Assembly: GCA_016764875.1 (NCBI GenBank)
Contig: JAESQX010000026.1
Coordinates: forward strand, 1 to 56,369
Direction of reading: 5' to 3'
DNA length: 56,369 nucleotides
Source: Gammaproteobacteria bacterium
GTDB lineage: Bacteria > Pseudomonadota > Gammaproteobacteria > Pseudomonadales > Pseudohongiellaceae
Below, piece after piece: positions 8,490-17,118 of this stretch (positions within the stretch are counted from its first letter, which is position 1; each line of letters starts with the position of its first letter). The notes under the pieces are model-generated. The model made no database searches. It worked only from the letters and a program-made list of their open reading frames with translations, and had not been told where the DNA came from. A program made the translations under genes and the position numbers.

Positions 8490-11400
8490 ATGACAGAAGC
8501 AAAGGTAAAGTCATTCCTGGGGATTTTCGCCCGGGTACTGATAGTATTATTCAGCACTCAGGCAATAAATGTCTTTGCCCAACAAAGTGAAACCATACAT
8601 CATAGCTTAAAAGTTAGACTTGACCCTTATGGTCAGCATATCGCCGTAGACGATACCATTACGTTTCCGGCTGAATTTTCTACCAGGGACATCACTTTCC
8701 TTCTAAACAACAACCTGAGCATTACACAAAATTCTGCTCAGCATGTCTTGCTTGGCACGGCCGATTCAAGTGCCGCCGTGGGTATCAATAGCAGCGGTGC
8801 GGATACGGCAGATAGCAATCTTTTCAGTCTTTCTTTGCCCGGCAACTACAATCGGGTGGTGCTGAGTTATGAAGGAACAATATTTCAACAAACACAGCAG
8901 AATTCGGCTCAATATTCCCAAAGCTTTTCTGAAACCTCGGGCATTATTACTGACCAGGGTGTTTATCTGAACGGTGCCAGCCTATGGGTGCCAAATTTTC
9001 AATCGGAGTTGGTCACGTTTGACATGCAGGTGGAGTTTGCAGAAAGCTCCCGTAGCTGGACTGCTGTAAGTCAGGGTTCCGACAATGGAATTAATTCATG
9101 GGCTGAATCTAATCCCATGGAGGAAATTTATCTAATTGCCGCTGATTTTACGCGTTATTCTGCGGAGACAGATAATGTGGATATGCTCGTATTTCTGCGT
9201 CAACCGGATCCGAATCTGGCTGCCAGATACCTGGACGCAACGCAAAGATACCTGGCACTTTATGAGCCATTGCTGGGAGATTACCCGTTTGACAAATTTG
9301 CTTTAATTGAGAACTTCTGGGAAACCGGTTACGGGATGCCGTCCTTTACACTCCTGGGTCAGCAGATTATTCGTTTCCCGTTTATTATCGATTCATCCTA
9401 CCCCCATGAAATATTGCATAACTGGTGGGGGAACGGGGTCTATCCCGATTATGAAACCGGCAATTGGAGTGAAGGTTTAACAGCCTATCTTGCCGACCAT
9501 CTGTTTCAGGAAATGAATGGCCTTGGGCACGTATATCGGAAAGACAATCTTATCCGTTACAAAAACTACGTGGCCAATGATACCGATTTTCCATTAAGCC
9601 AGTTTACCTCCCGCAACTCGGCCGCATCGCAGGCTGTAGGTTATGGCAAGACTATGATGCTTTGGCATATGTTGCGTCAGGAAGTTGGCGATGAATTGTT
9701 TATCGAAGGATTAAGACAGTTGTACAGTAATTACAAATTTCAGCAGATTGGATTTGCTGAAATTGCTCGGTTATTTTCTGAACTGACTCAGCAGGATCTG
9801 CAGCCTTTCTTTGATCAGTGGGTAAATCGAACAGGAGCCCCTCAAATAGAAATGTCTGTTGAGGAAGCTAGCGATAATCAGGCAAGGATTATGTTTGCCC
9901 AGATACAAAGCAGCGAGTCCTACAGTATTAACATTCCCGTTGCACTTTTTTACGCAGGTGAAGAAGAACCACAGATTTATCACATTCCTCTATCTCAACG
10001 TTTTGAAGGTGTCATGGCAGACAATTATGAGAATCTAGAGGCGGTTATTGTAGATCCCTACTTCGATGTGTTTCGCCAGTTGGATCGGGAGGAAATTCCC
10101 CCCGTGATCGGTCAGTTATTCGGTGCTACTGAAATTAGCTTTGTCGTGCCACGGGAAAATAGAGAGCAGTGGGTGCAGTTGGCAGAGTCTTTTGCCGAGG
10201 GTGTCGATGCAGAGATAATTATGGTGGAAGACCTGACCGCTCTGCCGGATGACAGGTCGGTATGGATTCTGGGTAAGCAAAACCCTTTTTCACCAACCGT
10301 GGAGGAAGCCGTATCACTGTATGAGGTGGTTTTTTCTGACGCGGGTTTTACGCTTTCCGGCAGTCAGGTTGAGTACCTTGATCGAAGTTCCGTACTGACC
10401 GCTCGCCACCCTTTGAATGATGAGTTGGCCATAGGCTGGATACATGTGGATGACATGGTAGCCATGCCCGGGATGATCGAGAAATTGCCCCACTATGGCA
10501 AGTATTCCTTTTTAAGTTTTATCGGGGTCGAACCTGTCAATGATGTTAAAGGCGTCTGGAGCAGCCCAAATTCTCCGATGCAATGGATGAAGCCTGATTT
10601 GCCAGAGGGCTATCAACTGGCGGCGCTACCAATGGTTGAACCGCTGGCTGAACTACCGCCAAAATATTTACCTGAACAGTTACAGCGTCATATATTGGCC
10701 CTGGCGTCTGAGCAGATGCAGGGCCGGAAAATAGGCACCCCGGGGGCGGATAATGCCGCCAGTTATATTGCTCAGCAGTTCAGGGAAGTGGGACTGAAAA
10801 CTCTAGGGGGTACCTATATACACCAGTGGACGGAATCAGTGCCCAATATGGGTGAGGTGCAATTACGAAATGTTATTGGCGTAATCCAGGGCAGTGACCG
10901 CCAGCTAAGCGCCAGACCTGTTGTCCTGGGAGCGCACTATGACCACCTGGGTTTTGATGGAGGTAAAAATTATTACGGTGCTGATGATAATGCTTCTGGA
11001 GTCAGCGTCATGATTGAAGTGGCCGCTAAACTGGCCAGATCGTTTACGCCTAGTCGTACTATTATTTTTGTTGCGTTTAGTGGCGAAGAATTCGGGCTAC
11101 TGGGGTCAAAACATTTTGTTGAGAGTCCTCCCCGGCCTTTTCTAACCAGTGATTTGTTTGCCATGGTGAATATGGACAGTGTTGGCCGTCTGGAAGGACG
11201 GGATCTTCAGATTTTTGGAGGGGACAGTGCTTACGAGTGGCGGTTCATGGCGCAGGGAATTGGCTTCACTATAGGTGTGAATTCCAGCCTGGTGGAGCCG
11301 GTTATCGCCAGCAGTGATCATGTAAGTTTCCTGAATAATGGTATTCCGGCAATTCACCTGTTTGCCGGGGTGCATGCAGATTACCACCAGCCATCGGATA

Positions 11401-11810
11401 CGGCGGACAAGGTGGATTTCTCGGGCATGTCTGATATTGCACTGTGGGTTGAAGAAGCGATGGTTTTTCTGGCGGACAGGGAAGCGCCACTGCGCATAAC
11501 CCTTGACGGTGCCCAGGTGCAAGTTAGTGAGGGCTCACCGACAGCAAGGGAAGCCAGTCTAGGAACGGTTCCCGATTTCAGCTTTGTTGGTGAAGGTGTT
11601 CGAATTTCAGATGTAACACCCGGCGGCGCAGCAGAGGAAGCAGGATTACTTCCAGGGGATGTGCTGTTGCGCTACAACGATGGGGTAATTACTGATCTGC
11701 AAAATTATTCTGACTTGATCCGGCAGTCTGCCCCGGGCGACGTGATTGAAATGCAAATCCGCAGAGACAATCAGAACCTGTTGCTACCGGTTACGCTGAA
11801 ATCTCGCTAG
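8490..11810 (+). CDS. exported M1-M28-PDZ fusion metallopeptidase
   Basis: Very large exported peptidase (1106 residues from ATG 8490; GTG 8484 is an alternative start). After a signal peptide (cleavage near NVFAQQ) comes an M1-like gluzincin module with HEILHNWWGN at about residues 308-317 and the third zinc ligand in NWSEGLTAYLAD. A linker leads to an M28 aminopeptidase domain (about 730-1000) with all five di-zinc ligands visible: GAHYDHLG, GADDNASG, SGEEFGLLG, NMDSVGR and HADYHQPSD. A C-terminal PDZ domain follows (GGAAEEAGLLPGDVLL). Both catalytic sites look intact, which would give two aminopeptidase activities on one periplasmic or secreted chain. It probably forms an operon with the propeller lipoprotein. 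Confidence 0.88.
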   Translation: MTEAKVKSFLGIFARVLIVLFSTQAINVFAQQSETIHHSLKVRLDPYGQHIAVDDTITFPAEFSTRDITFLLNNNLSITQNSAQHVLLGTADSSAAVGINSSGADTADSNLFSLSLPGNYNRVVLSYEGTIFQQTQQNSAQYSQSFSETSGIITDQGVYLNGASLWVPNFQSELVTFDMQVEFAESSRSWTAVSQGSDNGINSWAESNPMEEIYLIAADFTRYSAETDNVDMLVFLRQPDPNLAARYLDATQRYLALYEPLLGDYPFDKFALIENFWETGYGMPSFTLLGQQIIRFPFIIDSSYPHEILHNWWGNGVYPDYETGNWSEGLTAYLADHLFQEMNGLGHVYRKDNLIRYKNYVANDTDFPLSQFTSRNSAASQAVGYGKTMMLWHMLRQEVGDELFIEGLRQLYSNYKFQQIGFAEIARLFSELTQQDLQPFFDQWVNRTGAPQIEMSVEEASDNQARIMFAQIQSSESYSINIPVALFYAGEEEPQIYHIPLSQRFEGVMADNYENLEAVIVDPYFDVFRQLDREEIPPVIGQLFGATEISFVVPRENREQWVQLAESFAEGVDAEIIMVEDLTALPDDRSVWILGKQNPFSPTVEEAVSLYEVVFSDAGFTLSGSQVEYLDRSSVLTARHPLNDELAIGWIHVDDMVAMPGMIEKLPHYGKYSFLSFIGVEPVNDVKGVWSSPNSPMQWMKPDLPEGYQLAALPMVEPLAELPPKYLPEQLQRHILALASEQMQGRKIGTPGADNAASYIAQQFREVGLKTLGGTYIHQWTESVPNMGEVQLRNVIGVIQGSDRQLSARPVVLGAHYDHLGFDGGKNYYGADDNASGVSVMIEVAAKLARSFTPSRTIIFVAFSGEEFGLLGSKHFVESPPRPFLTSDLFAMVNMDSVGRLEGRDLQIFGGDSAYEWRFMAQGIGFTIGVNSSLVEPVIASSDHVSFLNNGIPAIHLFAGVHADYHQPSDTADKVDFSGMSDIALWVEEAMVFLADREAPLRITLDGAQVQVSEGSPTAREASLGTVPDFSFVGEGVRISDVTPGGAAEEAGLLPGDVLLRYNDGVITDLQNYSDLIRQSAPGDVIEMQIRRDNQNLLLPVTLKSR

Positions 11811-11838
11811 TAGTTTCAACAGGTATTTTTTCAATTTA

Positions 11839-12009
11839 TCAAGAAAGTGAAATAAACACGGTCATAACACTCAACAACAGGCTGAAAATGATCAAGCCGC
11901 GTAGACTGAAGACGGATTTAACCGGTGCCCAGTTGTAAGTTTCCTCTTCAACGAATAGACAGTGTTGTGCCTTTTTAAAAACTTTCAAAAATCTCTCCTG
12001 TGCCAGCAT
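11839..12009 (-). CDS. possible small tail-anchored membrane protein
   Basis: A candidate 56-residue protein from ATG 12009; the track ORF extends to a TTG at 12081. It has a charged N-terminal half (RFLKVFKKAQ, VEEETYNW) and one C-terminal hydrophobic segment (GLIIFSLLLSVMTVFISLS) ending at the stop, as in tail-anchored proteins. No Shine-Dalgarno sequence precedes ATG 12009 and no family is recognised. It is the only ORF of note in the 412-base stretch between the M1-M28 peptidase and the M48 gene. It may equally be chance. Confidence 0.25.
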   Translation of the reverse strand: MLAQERFLKVFKKAQHCLFVEEETYNWAPVKSVFSLRGLIIFSLLLSVMTVFISLS

Positions 12010-12222
12010 CTTGGTTGATTCATATTGAGGGAAGGAAGTTTGCGGAAATTCATTGGCACTGTCGAGTATGCAAAAGGGCAATGCAGTGAAGAATTCTGTC
12101 CCAATTGTGGCAATTGGAGATAACAGCCTATGGCCCGGCTGTTTGGCAGTGTTTGCCGCGTGACCAGGGCAGGAATTAGTCAGAGGATCGCCTAATTGTA
12201 TTTGCGCCAGCCAGAGAATGTT

Positions 12223-13023
12223 ATGACCAGTTGTTTTTTTACAAGCAGGAATATATGGCTACTGTGTGTCATGATTTTAATCAGTGGCTGTGGTGCGCTC
12301 TCACTGGATGAAGAAAATCGTCTTGGAGACGAAGAAGTTATCAGGATTGCCAGCAACACCTCCGGGGTTACCGACCCTGAGATTATCGCCTATATAGACG
12401 AGGTAGTGGCTAATCTGCTTGCCGCGTCACCGGCAGGTGCGCAGGAAATCACCCTACGAATAATCAATAGCGAAGCATTCAACTCCTTTGCCATTGCCGG
12501 GGGTAATATTTATCTGACCACGGGCACCATATTGGCCTGCAGAAATGTGTCCGAACTGGCAAGCATACTGGCCCATGAAATCGCCCATGTTAAACAGGGT
12601 CATATCACCAACGGTTACCGGCGTTATCAGGCTTCCCGCAAAACAGCCCAACTGGCTGGTATTACGCTTGCAATTGCAACTGGAAATCCCTTCATCGCCG
12701 GAGCAGGTGACGTTGCAGCGAATATGGGCTCGTCGATATATATAGGCATCCATTCCCGAGCCAGTGAGACGGAAGCTGATGAGCTGGCATATCATATTAT
12801 GCAGGGGGCCGGTTATGATCCCCGTTCCCAGCTCACGCTGCTCGCCCGGTTGCGAATATCTACTATAGGGCAAGAGATTCCGCCGCCCTTCCTGCTGACA
12901 CATCCGCTGCCGCAAGAGCGAATGACTGAAACTGAAAATAGACTGCGGTTATTCACTGAAAAGAAGGGATTCAAGGTCAACGATGAGGGGAGACTGGAGG
13001 CGATTCAAAACAGGTTAAAGTGA
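12223..13023 (+). CDS. M48-family metallopeptidase lipoprotein
   Basis: Zinc endopeptidase of the M48 (BepA/LoiP/Oma1-like) group, 266 residues. The zinc motif HEIAHVKQGH and the downstream ligand in ETEADELAYHIM are present. The N terminus is a lipoprotein signal with lipobox LISGC, so the enzyme should be anchored on the periplasmic side, where relatives take part in outer-membrane protein quality control. The track start at 12196 is a TTG; ATG 12223 follows CAGAGA at a good distance. No TPR domain is present, unlike BepA. A second M48 lipoprotein lies at 25834-26634. Confidence 0.9.
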   Translation: MTSCFFTSRNIWLLCVMILISGCGALSLDEENRLGDEEVIRIASNTSGVTDPEIIAYIDEVVANLLAASPAGAQEITLRIINSEAFNSFAIAGGNIYLTTGTILACRNVSELASILAHEIAHVKQGHITNGYRRYQASRKTAQLAGITLAIATGNPFIAGAGDVAANMGSSIYIGIHSRASETEADELAYHIMQGAGYDPRSQLTLLARLRISTIGQEIPPPFLLTHPLPQERMTETENRLRLFTEKKGFKVNDEGRLEAIQNRLK

Positions 13024-13173
13024 CTATGTCTTCGTCGTTAGGCTGCATTGGCTAATCATAGATAGTTACAATAACGGCATTGCCTTTTGTTATAGCTGGT
13101 TTAGACTTTTCCAGAGGATCTCTGATCATGTATTTAGTCAGAGCTCCCCTGGTATGGGAATCGGAATACACTT

Positions 13174-14208
13174 ATGAGAAAAAGCGCACTGTTTCATTAT
13201 GTGTCAGCGGGAGTTCTGCTTATGGCCCTGGTAGCGGGTAGTGCTGCACAAGCACAGAAATTGGTTGTTGCCCACCGGGGAGCGAGTGGTTACCTGCCTG
13301 AGCATACTCTGGAGGCCAAGGCTATGGCCCATGCCATGGGAGCTCACTACATCGAACAGGATGTTGTGATGACTCGGGATGACCAGCTCATCGTGCTGCA
13401 CGACATAACACTGGATAGAACCACCGATGTGGCTGAACGATTCATGGGTCGGGCGCGGGAAGATGGTAAGTATTACGCAATCGATTTTACCCTGGATGAA
13501 ATCAGAACATTACAGGTAAGAGAGGCGGTCCGTAATGACAATGGGCTGGAAAGCGTTATTTATAAAAATCGTTTTCCTCTGGATAAATCACGCTTCCGAA
13601 TTAACACCCTGGCTGAAGAAATAGAACTCATTCAAGGGCTGAACAAATCAACCGGAAGGGATGTCGGCATCTACCCGGAAGTAAAGTCACCTTCTTTTCA
13701 TCGCAGAGAAGGTAAAGACTTAAGTAGTGCTCTGGTAGCCATGCTGAAAGATTATGGCTACACCTCCAGGGAGCACAAAGTTTTTTTACAGACTTTCGAT
13801 TTTAATGAGTTAAAAATTATTCACGACGAAGTTATGCCGGCAGCGGGAGTGGATATTAAACTGGTGCAGCTCATTTCCGACAGTGAAGATTTTGCCTGGA
13901 TGAAAGATGACTCAGGCATGGCCACTATTGCGGTCTATGCTGATGGCATTGGCCCCGACAAAAGCATGATCATAGCGACGGATACCCCCGTGGGTAGGGT
14001 TGCTTCCAGCGACCTGGTTGACCTTGCCCATAGCCATGGCATGGAGGTGCACCCTTATACCTTCAGGCTCGATCCGGGGCAGGTGCCTGGATACGCCAAA
14101 GATTTTGAAGAATTATTACAGCTCTTTTATGTTGAGGTTGGTGTCGATGGTGTATTTACGGATTTTCCTGACCGGGCTGTCCGGTTTTTAAATTCCCGTG
14201 GTATATAA
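13174..14208 (+). CDS. glpQ: periplasmic glycerophosphodiester phosphodiesterase
   Basis: Hydrolyses glycerophosphodiesters to glycerol-3-phosphate and an alcohol. After a signal peptide ending near AAQAQ, the mature protein begins with the GDPD signature VVAHRGASGYLPEHT, followed by the metal/catalytic set IEQDVVMTRD and LHDITLDRTTD. This is the longer GlpQ type (344 residues), not the short cytoplasmic UgpQ type. Late motifs include VHPYTFR and GVDGVFTDFPDRA. It would provide glycerol phosphate or phosphate scavenging; the PiT/DUF47 pair lies far downstream. An SDR gene follows 37 bases later and could be co-transcribed. Confidence 0.92.
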   Translation: MRKSALFHYVSAGVLLMALVAGSAAQAQKLVVAHRGASGYLPEHTLEAKAMAHAMGAHYIEQDVVMTRDDQLIVLHDITLDRTTDVAERFMGRAREDGKYYAIDFTLDEIRTLQVREAVRNDNGLESVIYKNRFPLDKSRFRINTLAEEIELIQGLNKSTGRDVGIYPEVKSPSFHRREGKDLSSALVAMLKDYGYTSREHKVFLQTFDFNELKIIHDEVMPAAGVDIKLVQLISDSEDFAWMKDDSGMATIAVYADGIGPDKSMIIATDTPVGRVASSDLVDLAHSHGMEVHPYTFRLDPGQVPGYAKDFEELLQLFYVEVGVDGVFTDFPDRAVRFLNSRGI

Positions 14209-14245
14209 TGGGCATCATCCACTTTTATAAAATTTTGGAGACCGT

Positions 14246-14938
14246 ATGACAACTGTACTGATAACGGGTAGCAACCGGGGTATAGGCATGGAGTTCGTAA
14301 AACAATATCTCGACCGTGGTTATAGTGTAATTGCTGCTTGTCGCGATATTGATTCAGCAACGGAACTGGCAGAAATGAGCAAAGGTTCGGCTGAACTTCG
14401 TCTGCTTCAGCTGGATGTTGCCAGCGAGGAATCCATGCAGAACTTTGCGGCGGCTCTGGGAAACCAGGCCATCGATATTTTTATCAACAATGCAGGGGTC
14501 TATGGGCCAAGGGATAGCCAGTTTGGCAACGTGACTTCGAAGGGCTGGATTGAGGCATTGCAAATAAATGCTGTGGCACCGTTACTGTTGACCCAGCGCC
14601 TGATTGAGAATCTACGCCAGGGCGCTGATAAAAAACTGATCTATATTACTTCGAAGATGGGTTCAATCGACGACAATCATGGTGGGGGTGCCTATGTTTA
14701 CCGCAGCTCCAAAACCGCGTTAAACCAGGTAGTAAAGAGTCTCTCGGTTGACCTTGCCGGTGACGGCTTCATCACCGCAGTCCTGCATCCCGGCTGGGTG
14801 AGGACAGACATGGGTGGCCCCAACGGGCTTATTGATGCTGAAACCAGCATTGGTGGTATGATTTCGGTCATTGACGAACTTCAGCCGCAAAAGTCAGGTG
14901 GATTCTACGCCTATGATGGTGCCGAGATTCCCTGGTAA
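14246..14938 (+). CDS. short-chain dehydrogenase/reductase
   Basis: Classical SDR of 230 residues. The Rossmann nucleotide-binding motif TGSNRGIG is at the N terminus. NNAG is near residue 80, the catalytic serine is in ITSKMGS, and the catalytic pair is in YRSSK. The residue after the first beta strand region (AACRD) does not settle NAD versus NADP. Short members of this kind resemble C-factor/CsgA-like and sniffer-like carbonyl reductases. Cytoplasmic; substrate unknown. A GGAG lies just upstream of ATG 14246. It follows glpQ by 37 bases. Confidence 0.88.
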   Translation: MTTVLITGSNRGIGMEFVKQYLDRGYSVIAACRDIDSATELAEMSKGSAELRLLQLDVASEESMQNFAAALGNQAIDIFINNAGVYGPRDSQFGNVTSKGWIEALQINAVAPLLLTQRLIENLRQGADKKLIYITSKMGSIDDNHGGGAYVYRSSKTALNQVVKSLSVDLAGDGFITAVLHPGWVRTDMGGPNGLIDAETSIGGMISVIDELQPQKSGGFYAYDGAEIPW

Positions 14939-15101
14939 AGGCGCTCTCACATTGGTTGGCAGATTCTGTGGATTCTGTTTCTTTTACCTAAAAAACATTA
15001 ATAAAAATCTTTAACGGGTGCGCAGCAACAGCATTCAGGGATAGAAATTCTGCGCCGATAAACAGAGAGTATTTTCTCGTATTTGTGTGAATGATAATTA
15101 A

Positions 15102-15659
15102 ATGCCCACGACTACAAAAATATTGAGATTGAATAAAGCAGGCCATCCAGTGTCCTGGTTGAGCCGCGAAGAAACCGCCACTCTGATAGTCAAGGATCAG
15201 GTAATCTGGTCTCTGGGTAATACTGTGATGGAGATTCGGGGGGGCCTGAATCGAAGCGGTTTGCAATCCGTATTAAAACTTCCAAGTATCATTGCCTGCG
15301 TGGGCAAGGTTCATCTGGATCATTATTATCCTCCTCTGGAAAATAAATTCCTGTTTCGTCGGGATAAGAACCTCTGCATGTACTGCGGTGGTGAGTTCGC
15401 GTTCCATGAATTGTCCAGGGATCATGTGCAGCCACTGTCCAGGGGAGGCAAGGATGTGTGGACCAATGTGGTCACCTCATGTCGTCGTTGTAACAATCGC
15501 AAAGCGGATCGTTCGCCGGAAGAATCCCATATGGAGCTGTTGGCCGTGCCATTTGTTCCCAATCAATATGAATTTCTCTACCTGTCCAATCACAATGTGC
15601 TGGCGGATCAGATAGAATTCCTTGCCGCTCGATTTTCATCACATATAACGCTTTCGTGA
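15102..15659 (+). CDS. HNH endonuclease family protein
   Basis: A 185-residue protein with a C-terminal HNH nuclease domain: CMYCGG and CRRCNNRKADR form the structural zinc site, and the active-site histidine is in LSRDHVQPLSRGG. The N-terminal part (LNKAGHPVSWLSREE) is a conserved accessory region seen in stand-alone chromosomal HNH proteins. These are widespread in proteobacteria and have no assigned job; they are not obviously linked to phage. No homing, restriction or toxin partner lies next to it. ATG 15102 has no obvious Shine-Dalgarno sequence. Confidence 0.85.
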   Translation: MPTTTKILRLNKAGHPVSWLSREETATLIVKDQVIWSLGNTVMEIRGGLNRSGLQSVLKLPSIIACVGKVHLDHYYPPLENKFLFRRDKNLCMYCGGEFAFHELSRDHVQPLSRGGKDVWTNVVTSCRRCNNRKADRSPEESHMELLAVPFVPNQYEFLYLSNHNVLADQIEFLAARFSSHITLS

Positions 15660-15814
15660 GTGATGCTATTGCCGCGTGTCTGGCAATCTGCTCAGGCTAC
15701 TGTCGTGCTGGTAATTAAAATTTTTAAGCAGTATAAAGGCATCAACTGTAGGGTCCCTTAAACTAGGGGGCTTCTTATTAAACCAATGTCTATTTAGAAT
15801 TAGCGAGTCAATCT

Positions 15815-17035
15815 ATGGCTGAGTTCGGTAAAATTATTTTTAATCACAAATGGTTTTTATTGTTCAGCGGGCTGTTAACAGCCTGTCAAATCGCGGATGC
15901 ACAACGGGGTTTCGTTAGCTTCAGCAAAAATACTCTGGACGAAACCATGCAGGGTGGCTACGGGGTAGACATCGCTGACGTGGATGGCGATGGCCTGCTG
16001 GATATCGTGGCACTGGCCACCAATCCAGGGACATTTGTCTGGTACCAGAATCCTGGTTGGCAACGATTTACGATTTCCACAAAGACTGAAAGGAATATAG
16101 CCAGTGCCGCCCATGATATTGATGGGGACGGCGATATAGACCTGGTTCTGGCAAGTGAATTTGCCCTGGGTCGTTCTCGCGAGGGGGGAACAATTCACTG
16201 GTTGGAGAATCCAGGCAATCCTGTACAGAATCAGGAATGGGCGATGCATTATATAGATGAAATTCCAACTTCCCATCGCGTCAAGTGGGGGGACGTGAAT
16301 GGTGACGGCGAAATGGAACTGATTAATCTGCCAATCATTGGTGTTGGCGCTGAGGCTCCGCTTTATGACGTCAATCTGGAATTGACTGCTTACTCGATAC
16401 CTCCAGACCCTCATACCGAACCCTGGCCAGGCGTAGTACTGGATCAGTCACTACAAGTGGCTCATGGCATTCAGATGGTGCAGTGGGATGATGACGGTCG
16501 CACCGATATACTCACCGCCAGTTTTCAGGGAGTGCAGTTGTTCCAATTAGGTGTGGAGGGTAAACAGGTCTTGAAGCGGCAGATAGGGGAGGGCTTCTTG
16601 GGTGAAAAGCCAGGCATAGGATCCAGTGAAGTGGGAATGGGACGCTTTGCATCGGGTCAGCGTTTTGTCGCCGCCATTGAACCCTGGCATGGTAACGAGG
16701 TAGTTGTTTATACCGCAGGAAGCGATAGCAGTGCGCCGTGGAACCGCGAAACTATCGAAACCGAATTTGTGGGGGGGCATGCACTGGTTGTGGCTGATCT
16801 TGATAATGATTCTCAGGATGAAATCATTGCGGGTCATCGCAGCGAGCCTTTTAATTTGTTCATTTACCGTTTTAACAGTGAAAATCAACAGTGGGATCGC
16901 ATTGATCTTGATTTGGGTGGCATAGGCCTGGCCGGACTGGTGGTGGAAGACTTAAATGGAGACGGATTCAAGGATATTGTGGCAATAGGTGCTTCTACCC
17001 ACAATGTTGTGTACTACGAGAACAGAGGCAAATAG
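15815..17035 (+). CDS. FG-GAP/VCBS-repeat lipoprotein
   Basis: Exported protein of 406 residues with a signal peptide and probable lipobox LLTAC. The mature chain is built from FG-GAP/VCBS beta-propeller repeats with Ca-binding loops: DVDGDGLLDIV, DIDGDGDIDLV, DVNGDGEMEL, DLDNDSQDEI and DLNGDGFKDIV. Such propellers bind calcium and usually mediate carbohydrate, protein or surface interactions; no enzyme domain is visible. It lies on the plus strand, convergent with the amidohydrolase gene (83 bases between stops). Function unknown. Confidence 0.85.
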   Translation: MAEFGKIIFNHKWFLLFSGLLTACQIADAQRGFVSFSKNTLDETMQGGYGVDIADVDGDGLLDIVALATNPGTFVWYQNPGWQRFTISTKTERNIASAAHDIDGDGDIDLVLASEFALGRSREGGTIHWLENPGNPVQNQEWAMHYIDEIPTSHRVKWGDVNGDGEMELINLPIIGVGAEAPLYDVNLELTAYSIPPDPHTEPWPGVVLDQSLQVAHGIQMVQWDDDGRTDILTASFQGVQLFQLGVEGKQVLKRQIGEGFLGEKPGIGSSEVGMGRFASGQRFVAAIEPWHGNEVVVYTAGSDSSAPWNRETIETEFVGGHALVVADLDNDSQDEIIAGHRSEPFNLFIYRFNSENQQWDRIDLDLGGIGLAGLVVEDLNGDGFKDIVAIGASTHNVVYYENRGK

Positions 17036-17118
17036 ATAGAAATTTTTTAGCGCACAATTCGCAGCCGGATTACAGAGCAAACCAGTGGCCCCGTAACTTG
17101 TTTTCAGCACCGATGCCC

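Noticed and set aside
15102-15659. HNH protein as part of a mobile intron, phage or restriction system
   Set aside because: No methyltransferase, integrase, intron structure or phage gene is nearby.
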